NCBI GenBank assembly: GCA_028817255.1
Contig: JAPPQA010000177.1
Location: 1-6,658 of the forward strand
DNA from: Gammaproteobacteria bacterium
Lineage (GTDB): Bacteria; Pseudomonadota; Gammaproteobacteria; Porifericomitales; Porifericomitaceae
Direction of reading: 5' to 3'
DNA: 6,658 nucleotides
Both the position numbers and the translations under genes were made by a program. The notes below the pieces were generated by a model. The model was given only the letters and a program-made list of their open reading frames with translations, had not been told where the DNA came from and ran no database searches. Below are positions 1-5,723 of this stretch, in pieces; the first letter of the stretch is position 1; each line of letters opens with the position of its first letter.

Positions 1-156
1 GGCGGGAATCCAGCGTATAAAGCGCGCGCTTCGCGCTCCTTCAGGGCGGAGCGAGAGCGCGGCAGACAGCCATAAACTCGCGCCGCCGCCTGCCGCCGCC
101 GGTTGGGAGGCGCCTGCAGCCCGCGGGGTGTGGGGATAGCGCGCGCCGCCGACGGT

Positions 157-162
157 TATAAT
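157..162 (+). promoter_or_regulatory. -10 box (TATAAT) for the ankyrin-repeat gene, possibly leaderless
   Basis: A perfect TATAAT ends 6 nt before the ATG at 169. Transcription normally starts about 7 nt after the -10 box, so the start would fall on or beside the A of the ATG and give a leaderless mRNA. No purine-rich Shine-Dalgarno sequence lies between the box and the ATG or in the 20 nt before it. No good -35 is visible: at 18-bp spacing the hexamer is GGGATA, which matches TTGACA at 3 of 6. The rest of 1-156 is GC-rich, with small hairpin potential at 34-53 (CGCTCC pairing with GGAGCG) and GCC-rich simple sequence at 81-102. I see no gene there. Confidence 0.45.
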
Positions 163-168
163 GACGGC

Positions 169-1455
169 ATGGGATCGAAGCGTTTCCAGTCCGGGAAGGT
201 TGCGGCCTTCGTGGTCCTGTCGGGCCTTGCGGTTCTGCCTCCGCGGGGCTTGGCCACGCCCCTGCACGAGGAGGCCAGGGAGGGCGATACCGAGGCGGTT
301 CAAGCGCTGCTGGCGGCTGGCGCGGATCCGAATGCGCGGGCCGGCGAGTACGAGGTGACGCCCCTGCATTACGCGGCCGACGGCGGCCAGGCCGGGGCGA
401 TCCGGATCTTGCGGGAGGGCGGCGCGGATCCGAATGCGCAGGACAAACGCGGGCAAACGCCCCTGCATTACGCGGCCGACGAGGGTCAGGCCGGGGCGAT
501 TCGGTCTTTACAGGAAGGCGGCGCGGATTCCAATGCAGGGGACGGAGACGGGGCTACGCCCCTGCATTATGCGGCCAAGAACGGCCATGCCGAGGCGGTC
601 CGGGCCTTGTTGGAGGGCGATGCGGATCCCGACATCCGGGACGACAAATACCAGATAACGCCCCTGCATGTTGCGGCCGGGAATGGCCATGCCGAGGCGC
701 TCGAGGCCTTGCGGGAGGGCGGCGCGGACCTGAATGCGAAGGATGGCGAGCACGGGGTGACGCCCCTGCACTACGCGGCCAGAGGCGGCCATGCCGAGGC
801 GGTCCGGGTCCTGGGAAAGGGCGACGCGGATCCGAACGCGCCGGGCGAGAACGAGGTAACGCCCCTGCATATCGCGGCCAGAAATGCTCGGGCCGAGGCG
901 GCTCGGGCCTTGCTGGAGGGCGGTGCGGATGCGGAGGCGCGGACCGCGAAGATCGGGCAGACGCCGTTGCATATAGCGGCCGATGAAGGCCACGTCGGGG
1001 TGATTCGCGCCCTGCTGAAGGGCGGCGCGGATGCGGACGCGCGCACCGAGGAGAGCGGGCAGGCGGCGCTGCACTACGCGGCCGGCAAGGGTCTTGCCGA
1101 GGCGGTCCGGGTTTTGCTGGGGGGCGGCGCGGATCCGAATGTGCGGGCGGAAGATGCGGAGCGGGTCGGGCAAACGCCGCTGCACTACGCAGCCGGGAGG
1201 GGGTACGCGCAGGTGGTCCGGGCCTTGTTGGCGGGCGGTGCGGATCCGAATGCGCGGGACGGAGCGCGAGCCGGCGAGGGCGGGGATATGCCCCTGCATT
1301 ACGCGGCCTCGAATGGCCATGCCGAGGCGATTCGGGCCCTGCTGGCGGACGGCGCGGACGCGGAGGCGCCGGATGTGGACGGCTTGCCGCCTCTGGCCCT
1401 GGCCAAATTATCGGGCAACGCCGAGGCGATTCGAGTCTTGCGGGAGGCGCCCTGA
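169..1455 (+). CDS. Secreted ankyrin-repeat protein (12 units)
   Basis: This 428-residue protein is a signal peptide followed by ankyrin repeats and nothing else. Residues 1-29 form a Sec-type signal: a short Lys/Arg n-region (GSKRFQSGK), a hydrophobic core (VAAFVVLSGLAVL) and a likely cut after GLA. Twelve units of about 33 residues then run to the C-terminus, each starting near TPLHYAA and ending near GGADPNA. Units 9 and 10 have longer loops (37 and 38 residues), and unit 12 (PPLALAK) is a degenerate cap. Ankyrin arrays bind proteins; no catalytic domain is visible, so the partner is unknown and export to the periplasm or outside is inferred. ATG 169 was chosen because the signal peptide begins there; a TTG at 103 would add 22 residues with no ribosome site and bury the signal. 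Similar proteins occur in free-living and symbiotic bacteria, so the role stays open. Confidence 0.9.
   Translation: MGSKRFQSGKVAAFVVLSGLAVLPPRGLATPLHEEAREGDTEAVQALLAAGADPNARAGEYEVTPLHYAADGGQAGAIRILREGGADPNAQDKRGQTPLHYAADEGQAGAIRSLQEGGADSNAGDGDGATPLHYAAKNGHAEAVRALLEGDADPDIRDDKYQITPLHVAAGNGHAEALEALREGGADLNAKDGEHGVTPLHYAARGGHAEAVRVLGKGDADPNAPGENEVTPLHIAARNARAEAARALLEGGADAEARTAKIGQTPLHIAADEGHVGVIRALLKGGADADARTEESGQAALHYAAGKGLAEAVRVLLGGGADPNVRAEDAERVGQTPLHYAAGRGYAQVVRALLAGGADPNARDGARAGEGGDMPLHYAASNGHAEAIRALLADGADAEAPDVDGLPPLALAKLSGNAEAIRVLREAP
256..1452 (+). repeat. Ankyrin-coding DNA repeat array, 12 units of 99-114 bp
   Basis: Units start at 256, 358, 457, 556, 658, 760, 859, 961, 1063, 1174, 1288 and 1387, giving periods of 99 or 102 bp except 111 and 114 bp for units 9 and 10. 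Similarity is visible in the DNA as well as the protein. CCTGCATTACGCGGCC is identical in units 2, 3 and 11 and differs by one base in units 4 and 6. GCGGATCCGAATGCG recurs in units 1, 2 and 10, with one-base variants in units 6 and 9. Such synonymous identity suggests fairly recent unit duplication or gene conversion. Every period is a multiple of three, so changes in unit number would keep the frame. Confidence 0.9.
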
Positions 1456-1477
1456 GCGCCGGGCGGCGGCACGCTCC

Positions 1478-1499
1478 CGCCGCGCCCGCGGGCGCGGCG
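1478..1499. terminator. Perfect 22-bp GC palindrome, possible terminator without a T-tract
   Basis: Two 11-base arms (CGCCGCGCCCG and its exact complement CGGGCGCGGCG) abut with no spacer. They lie 22 nt past the stop of the ankyrin gene and 68 nt beyond the stop of the convergent membrane-protein gene. The position suits a bidirectional terminator or mRNA 3'-end stabiliser. No run of T follows on either strand, so it is not a canonical intrinsic terminator. As the arms have no spacer, an RNA hairpin would have to open a few central pairs. A protein-binding palindrome is an alternative. Confidence 0.4.
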
Positions 1500-1514
1500 T
1501 CCAAAGCCCGCGCC

Positions 1515-1534
1515 GCCGCATGGATTTTTGCGGC
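1515..1534. other. Small hairpin between convergent genes
   Basis: GCCGCA (1515-1520) pairs with TGCGGC (1529-1534) around an 8-nt loop, TGGATTTT. It lies 34 nt past the stop codon of the - strand membrane-protein gene and just right of the 22-bp palindrome. It may help end transcription from either side, but the stem is short and no T-tract follows it. Confidence 0.25.
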
Positions 1535-1567
1535 ATTCTTCGGCGGAGGCGGCAGAGACCGCCGCTG

Positions 1568-2179
1568 TCAGGCAATACCGTGACGCCAGTTGGAGTCTTC
1601 CATCGCCAATTGAGTGGATTGGCGCGTAATCCGGTCCGCATTACTGATGCGTAAAGCAGAACGACGGAAGACCCTGAATAAAGTCCACATGAGCGTGGGG
1701 ATCAAAATCAAATTAAAGAAATGCGCGCGTAGCAACAACTGCAGCGTGAGGCATCGAATCGCTTTCTTTCGCAGGCGCAACAGTTCCTCGCGCACTTCCG
1801 CATCGGCAATCCGCTCGTAGCACTCCCTGTGAGAGTCGTGCTGGATCGAATGCGGCATTTTGTCCTGTCGGTCCGCGGCCAATATCACCATGAGCACAGG
1901 CCAGTCATACTGATGGCAGAAGCGGAGCATGGCATTGTATTCTTCCCGAATTTCCAGGTAGTTACGGTCGGAAAACCGCAACCCGCCGCGTTCGTCCGCC
2001 GCCATGTGGAAAATCCTGTCCCGCAAAGCGAACAGCCGGTGCCGCGCCCAGGCGATCCAGGCTTCCTGCCACAGCACTTGCAGAAACCAGACGAGGGTGC
2101 ACAGCAAAGCAACTGTCCACAAGGTTAGCGCCAGCACCATCCAAGCCGGAAGCTCTATCGAGAATTCAGTAGCCAGCAT
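1568..2179 (-). CDS. Hypothetical two-helix membrane protein
   Basis: I do not recognise a named family in this 203-residue protein. A strongly hydrophobic segment at about residues 12-36 (WMVLALTLWTVALLCTLVWF) looks like a membrane helix. A charged, helical middle follows, with ARHRLFALRDRIF at about 45-57 and YLEIREEYNAMLRF at about 74-87. A Lys/Arg-rich stretch (EELLRLRKKAIR, about 131-142) precedes a second hydrophobic segment at about 143-170. The tail is basic and polar. Positive residues after helix 1 and before helix 2 suggest the central domain is cytoplasmic. The start is well supported: GGGGAGGAG ends 8 nt before the ATG. It lies 85 bp after the other - strand membrane gene and is probably cotranscribed with it. 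No catalytic motif is visible and no function is assigned. Confidence 0.8.
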   Translation of the reverse strand: MLATEFSIELPAWMVLALTLWTVALLCTLVWFLQVLWQEAWIAWARHRLFALRDRIFHMAADERGGLRFSDRNYLEIREEYNAMLRFCHQYDWPVLMVILAADRQDKMPHSIQHDSHRECYERIADAEVREELLRLRKKAIRCLTLQLLLRAHFFNLILIPTLMWTLFRVFRRSALRISNADRITRQSTQLAMEDSNWRHGIA

Positions 2180-2187
2180 CTTTTTCG

Positions 2188-2196
2188 CTCCTCCCC
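2188..2196 (-). promoter_or_regulatory. Strong Shine-Dalgarno site for the 203-residue membrane protein
   Basis: Read on the - strand this is GGGGAGGAG, followed by 8 nt (CGAAAAAG) and the ATG at 2179. It is the only textbook ribosome site in the window and fixes the start of that gene. Confidence 0.85.
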
Positions 2197-2264
2197 GCAG
2201 GGCAGAAAAGCCTGCGGAGCCTGTTTCGCCGCGGAATTATAGCAGACTTGCACAGTTGCGCGCC

Positions 2265-2723
2265 TTAAGGATCGGGGCCCCAATCTTCTGGATTCGTCTC
2301 GCCGGATTTGGTGAGATTGCTGGATGTACGATTGGGATCGAGTTTCTTTTCCAACTCTATTTTCGAGTCCCCAAAATACCGAATCTTGTTCCTGAGTACG
2401 TTGAATAAACATATTCCCGCCAGTACCGCACCCATGAAGGCCGTTCCCAGGAACAGAATGACGATCAAGGCCGATATAAGAAAAGAATCGCTATCGAATA
2501 CGATTTTTGCCCCCTGCAAATTTATATCTATATCCACAGTTACCACTGTTATTGACAGTGCTACCAAGGTGAACCCGATACTTACTCCTACACTTGCGAC
2601 AACTTGAAACAGTCTCCACCTGTGCAATTTGCGAGTAATTTCGGCAAGATTTCCCTGAGGCTTTTCCTTGCTGTGGCTGATTGATTTCGTTTTATTTTTC
2701 TTCTTTTCCACGCTGAGCGGCAT
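2265..2723 (-). CDS. Hypothetical two-helix membrane protein, AT-rich gene
   Basis: This 152-residue protein starts with a very basic, lysine-rich tail (residues 1-36, including EKKKNKTK). Two membrane helices follow at about 38-63 (LFQVVASVGVSIGFTLVALS) and 81-110 (FLISALIVILFLGTAFMGAV). A 17-residue acidic loop (DIDINLQGAKIVFDSDS) joins them, and the tail from 111 onward is hydrophilic. The positive-inside rule puts both ends in the cytoplasm and the loop outside. No family is recognised. ATG 2723 is the first plausible start; the frame stays open to 3218, but that extension is low-complexity and runs antisense to the thioredoxin gene. No clear ribosome site precedes the ATG, so the start is uncertain. 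Base composition is much more AT-rich than in speA, which suggests acquired DNA. It is likely the first gene of a two-gene unit with the 203-residue protein. Confidence 0.75.
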   Translation of the reverse strand: MPLSVEKKKNKTKSISHSKEKPQGNLAEITRKLHRWRLFQVVASVGVSIGFTLVALSITVVTVDIDINLQGAKIVFDSDSFLISALIVILFLGTAFMGAVLAGICLFNVLRNKIRYFGDSKIELEKKLDPNRTSSNLTKSGETNPEDWGPDP

Positions 2724-2926
2724 CCACGCGAATCCGGCAAGCCTGCCAAGTCTCGGGTGCCGTATCCGGCAACATCCCGACAGGGAGCCCCGCGACTCAT
2801 GTTTATCGGGCCACAGGTATAGCCCCGATTCGGACCGGGCGCAAATATACGGCTGGCCCGTGCCGGCGCCGCCGCGCCCCGTGCCGCCCCCGGAGGCGGG
2901 CCTGGCCGACTGCACGGTCGGCGGCA

Positions 2927-2954
2927 TTGACCCTGCGCCCGTTTGCGATACGAT
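2927..2954 (+). promoter_or_regulatory. Promoter candidate for the thioredoxin-fold gene, leaderless geometry
   Basis: TTGACC (2927-2932, 5 of 6 to consensus) and TACGAT (2949-2954, 4 of 6, keeping the key T, A and final T) are separated by 16 bp. The -10 ends 7 nt before the ATG at 2962, which would place the transcription start at that ATG. No Shine-Dalgarno sequence is present. The rest of the divergent gap (2724-2926) contains an isolated TATATT on the - strand at 2844-2849 with no matching -35. I cannot name the promoter of the leftward membrane genes. Confidence 0.5.
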
Positions 2955-2961
2955 CCGTTCC

Positions 2962-3591
2962 ATGCGGATACGTACCTCGCGTTCCTGGCTGCGCGGCCCT
3001 TCCCCCCGGCGGTTCCGCGCGCCGCCGCGTCCGGCAACGGCGGCAGCCTGTTGCTTCCTGGCTTGCCTCCTGCTGACCGGCCTGCTGTTGCGCGCCCCCG
3101 GCGCCGGCGCCGCCGGCCAGGCGCCGCAGCGAACCTTTGCCGCGCCGGAGTTCACGCAAGGCTCTCCGGAGGCATGGATCAATTCGCCGCCGCTGCGGAT
3201 GCAGGATTTGCGGGGCAAGGTAGTGCTGCTGGATTTCTGGACCTTCGATTGCTGGAATTGTTACCGCTCCTTCCCCTGGCTGAAGGAGCTGGAGGATCGG
3301 TTGGAACCGGAAGGATTGCAGGTCGTGGGCATCCACACTCCCGAGTTCGCGCATGAGCGCGTGCGCGGCAATGTGATCGCCAAGACCAAGGAGTTCGGCC
3401 TGCGCCACCCGGTCATGATGGACAACGACTTTGCCTACTGGCAGGCGATGAACAACCGTTACTGGCCGGCCTTCTACGTGATTGACAAAAATGGCTCGGT
3501 GCGCGGCACCTTTTTCGGCGAGACCCACGCCAACGACGGCCGCGCGCTGCGCATGGAACAGTTGATCCGGGAGTTGCTTGCGGAGTCCTGA
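2962..3591 (+). CDS. Exported thioredoxin-fold protein (TlpA/DipZ C-terminal-domain type)
   Basis: This 209-residue protein should act in thiol-disulfide exchange outside the cytoplasm. Residues 1-26 form a long Arg-rich n-region, about 27-43 a hydrophobic core (AAACCFLACLLLTGLLL), and GAGAA at 48-52 is a likely signal-peptidase site. The thioredoxin fold follows: KVVLLDFWTFDCWNC places the active-site pair at Cys97 and Cys100, and RYWPAFYVID carries the expected cis-proline at Pro169. FWTFDCWNC, VVGIHTPEFAHER and NRYWPAFYVID are typical of redoxin domains found alone or fused to CcdA in DipZ-like proteins, which usually have CINC-type centres. No CcdA-like membrane partner is in the window, so its electron donor or target is unknown. 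ATG 2962 was chosen because the signal peptide starts there and a promoter candidate lies just upstream. The next gene is 233 bp away, so this is probably a single-gene transcript. Confidence 0.9.
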   Translation: MRIRTSRSWLRGPSPRRFRAPPRPATAAACCFLACLLLTGLLLRAPGAGAAGQAPQRTFAAPEFTQGSPEAWINSPPLRMQDLRGKVVLLDFWTFDCWNCYRSFPWLKELEDRLEPEGLQVVGIHTPEFAHERVRGNVIAKTKEFGLRHPVMMDNDFAYWQAMNNRYWPAFYVIDKNGSVRGTFFGETHANDGRALRMEQLIRELLAES

Positions 3592-3740
3592 GGCGGGCCG
3601 TTCGCCGATCCTGACTCTGCCGCCGTCCCCAGCCGTCCCCGCAAGCCGCTGTCATTGCCGCCGCCACCGCCGCTGCTGTCGTAGCCGAATGCCCCCTGAA
3701 CTCTCCTGAACGCTCTCCCGCACTTCATGCGCCGCCGCCT

Positions 3741-3794
3741 CCCGCGCGCCCATATCCCGCGCGCCCGTATCCTGTACGCCCATACCCCGTGCGC
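3741..3794 (+). repeat. 15-bp tandem repeat in the speA upstream region
   Basis: Three full units (CCCGCGCGCCCATAT, CCCGCGCGCCCGTAT, CCTGTACGCCCATAC) and a partial fourth (CCCGTGCGC) run head to tail. Units 1 and 2 differ at one base and unit 3 has drifted further. Read in the frame of speA they give a five-residue unit, P-[AV]-R-P-Y. That frame has no stop from 3615 to the speA start, but the only ATG, GTG or TTG before ATG 3825 is GTG 3789, downstream of most of the array. I treat it as untranslated leader or spacer DNA. Confidence 0.8.
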
Positions 3795-3798
3795 CATG

Positions 3799-3820
3799 CG
3801 CCCCGGCCTTTCGGGGGGCG
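3799..3820 (+). promoter_or_regulatory. Hairpin just upstream of the speA start
   Basis: CCCCG (3801-3805) pairs with CGGGG (3812-3816) around a GCCTTT loop. Two more pairs (3799-3800 with 3819-3820) form after a two-base bulge. It ends 4 nt before ATG 3825 and overlaps the only G-rich stretch that could serve as ribosome site. If it folds in the mRNA it could limit translation initiation. There is no T-tract, so it is not a terminator. Confidence 0.35.
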
Positions 3821-3824
3821 GGGC

Positions 3825-5723
3825 ATGAGCCTGGCGCTGCTGCAGCCGGCGCCCGGGGAGCGCTGCGACCGGGAGGAGATCCGGGCCTGCTACCGGCTGC
3901 CGAATTGGTCGCAGGGCTATTTCGATGTGCTCCCGAACGGGCATCTCGCCGTGCGGCCCTTCCGGGATCCCGGCCGCGCCGAGATCGATCTGTATGCCCT
4001 GGCCGGCGAGGTCCGGGAGCGGGGCCTGCCCTGTCCCGTGCTGTTGCGCTTCCCCGACATCCTGGCCGACCGCGCCCGGCTGCTGGAGGACGCCTTCCGG
4101 CAGGCCCGGCGGCGCCACGCCTACCGCGCCGACTGCCAGGCGGCATACCCGGTCAAGGTCAATCAGAAGCGCCGCGTGGTGGAGGCGATCCTGCGCGGCG
4201 GCCGGGTCGGGCTGGAGGTCGGCAGCAAGGCCGAGTTGATGCTGGCGCTGGCGCTGGCCGCGAAGGGGACGCTGCTGGTCTGCAACGGCTACAAGGACCG
4301 CGAGTACCTGCGGCTGGCCCTGGTCGGCATTCGCATGGGGCTGCGGGTCTTCATCGTGCTGGAGAGGCTTGCCGAATTCCGCTTGCTGCGCCAGGCGGTG
4401 CGGCAAGTGTCGGCCGTGCCCCGGCTCGGGCTGCGCGTGCGGCTGCACTCCATCGCCGCCGGCAACTGGCAAAATACCGGCGGCGAAAAATCCAAGTTCG
4501 GCATGCACCCCGGCGAAGTGTTGCGGACCACGCAGACGCTGCGCGAGGCCGGCTGGCTGGGCCGGCTGCAACTCCTGCATTTTCATATCGGTTCGCAGGT
4601 CTCGGATATCCGCGACTTTCAGCGCGCCCTGCGCGAGGGGGCGCGCTACTACGCCGAGTTGCGGCGCCTGGGCGCGCCCGTGGCATGGGTGGACGTGGGC
4701 GGCGGCCTGGGCGTGGACTACGACGGCACTGCCTCCCGGGGCGCCAACTCGGCCAATTACGGGATGGAGGAATACGCGGCCACCGTGCTCCGCGAACTGG
4801 CCGCGGTCTGCCGGGCGCGGGAGTTGCCGCAGCCGAACGTGATCACCGAGTGCGGCCGCGCCATGACCGCCCACCATGCCTTGCTGGTCACGGAGGCACT
4901 GGAGGTAGAGCGGGCGCCGGGGCCGCCGGCTCGCGGCGCGGTCGCCGCCCGGGCCGGGTCGCGCCTGGCCGCCGAATTGCGCGAGACGCTGGCGGGGCTC
5001 GCGCCCGGCAAGGCCGCGCGCGCCTGCCGCGACGCCGGGCGTTGCCGCGAGGAGGCCCGCGACCTGTTTTTGCGCGGCCTGCTCGGGCTGGATGCGCTGG
5101 CTGTGGTGGAGGAACTCTATTACGCCGTGTGCCGCCGCGCCGGCGCCCTGTTGGCAGCGGACTGCCGGGAGCGGCTCCCGGGCCTGGAGGAACGGCTCGC
5201 CGACAAGTATCTCTGCAACTTTTCCCTGTTCCAGGCCCTGCCCGACAGCTGGGCGCTGGGCCAGGTTTTCCCCGTGGTGCCGCTGCACCGGCTGGACGAA
5301 TGGCCCGAGCGCAGGGCCACTCTGCACGACCTGACCTGCGACTCGGACGGGCGCATAGACCGCTACGCCGTGGCCGGGGAATCCAGCCTGCCGCTGCACC
5401 GCCCGCGTCCCGGGGAACGTTATTTGCTGGGCATTTTCCTGCTGGGGGCCTACCAGGAAGTCCTGGGCGACATGCACAATTTGTTCGGCGCCACCGCCTC
5501 CCTGGACGTGCGCTGCACCGGCGGCGGCTACCGGATCGAAGGCGCCTGGCCGGGCGACTCGGCCGCCGACCTGATGCGGCGCCTGGACATGCCGCCGGCG
5601 CTGCTGGCCGAGCGATACCTGCGCCGGCTCCGCGCCGCCGGGCTGCCGGCCGCGGAGCTGCGGGACTACCGCAAGCTGCTGGCCGCCGGCCTGGACGGCT
5701 ACACCTATCTGGCGCGCCGGTGA
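3825..5723 (+). CDS. speA: Biosynthetic arginine decarboxylase
   Basis: SpeA is a PLP-dependent fold-III (alanine racemase-like) enzyme that converts arginine to agmatine and CO2, the first step of the agmatine route to putrescine. The 632-residue product compares with 658 in E. coli. AYPVKVNQ holds the PLP lysine at Lys111. CNGYKDREYLRLALVG, GGEKSKFGM, LHFHIGSQ (251-258) and the glycine-rich VDVGGGLGVDYDG (289-301) follow in family order. Next come ITECGRAMTAHH (Cys343, where E. coli has Ser), an alpha-helical insert at about 360-440, NFSLFQALPDSWALGQ and the catalytic CDSDG with Cys505. GAYQEVLGDMHNLFG and the terminal DGYTYL complete the match. ATG 3825 was preferred over GTG 3789 because it follows a G-rich stretch and the Arg/Pro-rich extension is not family-like. 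No speB or other agmatine-processing gene is visible; the stop overlaps the next gene. Confidence 0.97.
   Translation: MSLALLQPAPGERCDREEIRACYRLPNWSQGYFDVLPNGHLAVRPFRDPGRAEIDLYALAGEVRERGLPCPVLLRFPDILADRARLLEDAFRQARRRHAYRADCQAAYPVKVNQKRRVVEAILRGGRVGLEVGSKAELMLALALAAKGTLLVCNGYKDREYLRLALVGIRMGLRVFIVLERLAEFRLLRQAVRQVSAVPRLGLRVRLHSIAAGNWQNTGGEKSKFGMHPGEVLRTTQTLREAGWLGRLQLLHFHIGSQVSDIRDFQRALREGARYYAELRRLGAPVAWVDVGGGLGVDYDGTASRGANSANYGMEEYAATVLRELAAVCRARELPQPNVITECGRAMTAHHALLVTEALEVERAPGPPARGAVAARAGSRLAAELRETLAGLAPGKAARACRDAGRCREEARDLFLRGLLGLDALAVVEELYYAVCRRAGALLAADCRERLPGLEERLADKYLCNFSLFQALPDSWALGQVFPVVPLHRLDEWPERRATLHDLTCDSDGRIDRYAVAGESSLPLHRPRPGERYLLGIFLLGAYQEVLGDMHNLFGATASLDVRCTGGGYRIEGAWPGDSAADLMRRLDMPPALLAERYLRRLRAAGLPAAELRDYRKLLAAGLDGYTYLARR

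Noticed and set aside
103..168. TTG start giving a 22-residue longer ankyrin protein
   Set aside because: No ribosome site precedes it, the extension would sit in front of a good signal peptide, and the TATAAT box lies inside it.
256..1452. Regular repeats that could be mistaken for a CRISPR-like array
   Set aside because: The period is about 100 bp, the whole stretch is one open frame and the translated units are clear ankyrin repeats.
508..1504. Long open frames antisense to the ankyrin gene (508-1320 and 554-1504)
   Set aside because: They mirror the 99-102 bp repeat in the other strand and give Pro/Arg/Ala-rich sequence with no family signature.
1829..2128. Rightward 99-residue frame inside the leftward membrane-protein gene
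   Set aside because: The - strand frame has a strong ribosome site and convincing membrane helices; this one has neither.
2668..2961. TTG 2668 start extending the thioredoxin protein by 98 residues, with a hydrophobic N-terminus and a GAGG upstream
   Set aside because: It would overlap the start of the divergent membrane gene, its hydrophobic run is the complement of that gene's lysine codons, and a proper signal peptide begins at 2962.
2724..3218. N-terminal extension of the 152-residue membrane protein up to 3218
   Set aside because: The extra sequence is Gly/Arg/Ala low-complexity, runs antisense to the thioredoxin signal peptide and crosses its promoter candidate.
3789..3824. GTG start for SpeA 12 residues upstream
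   Set aside because: The extension (Arg/Pro/Gly-rich) is not family-like and ATG 3825 follows directly on a G-rich stretch; it remains a minor possibility.
3474..5477. 667-residue antisense frame across speA
   Set aside because: It is a GC-skew shadow of a firmly identified gene, rich in Gln, Gly, Ala and Pro with no domain.
3905..5719. 901-residue fusion frame running into the dehydrogenase
   Set aside because: The first 605 codons are an out-of-frame shadow of speA with Arg/Gly/Pro-rich sequence; only the part from 5720 is a real protein.
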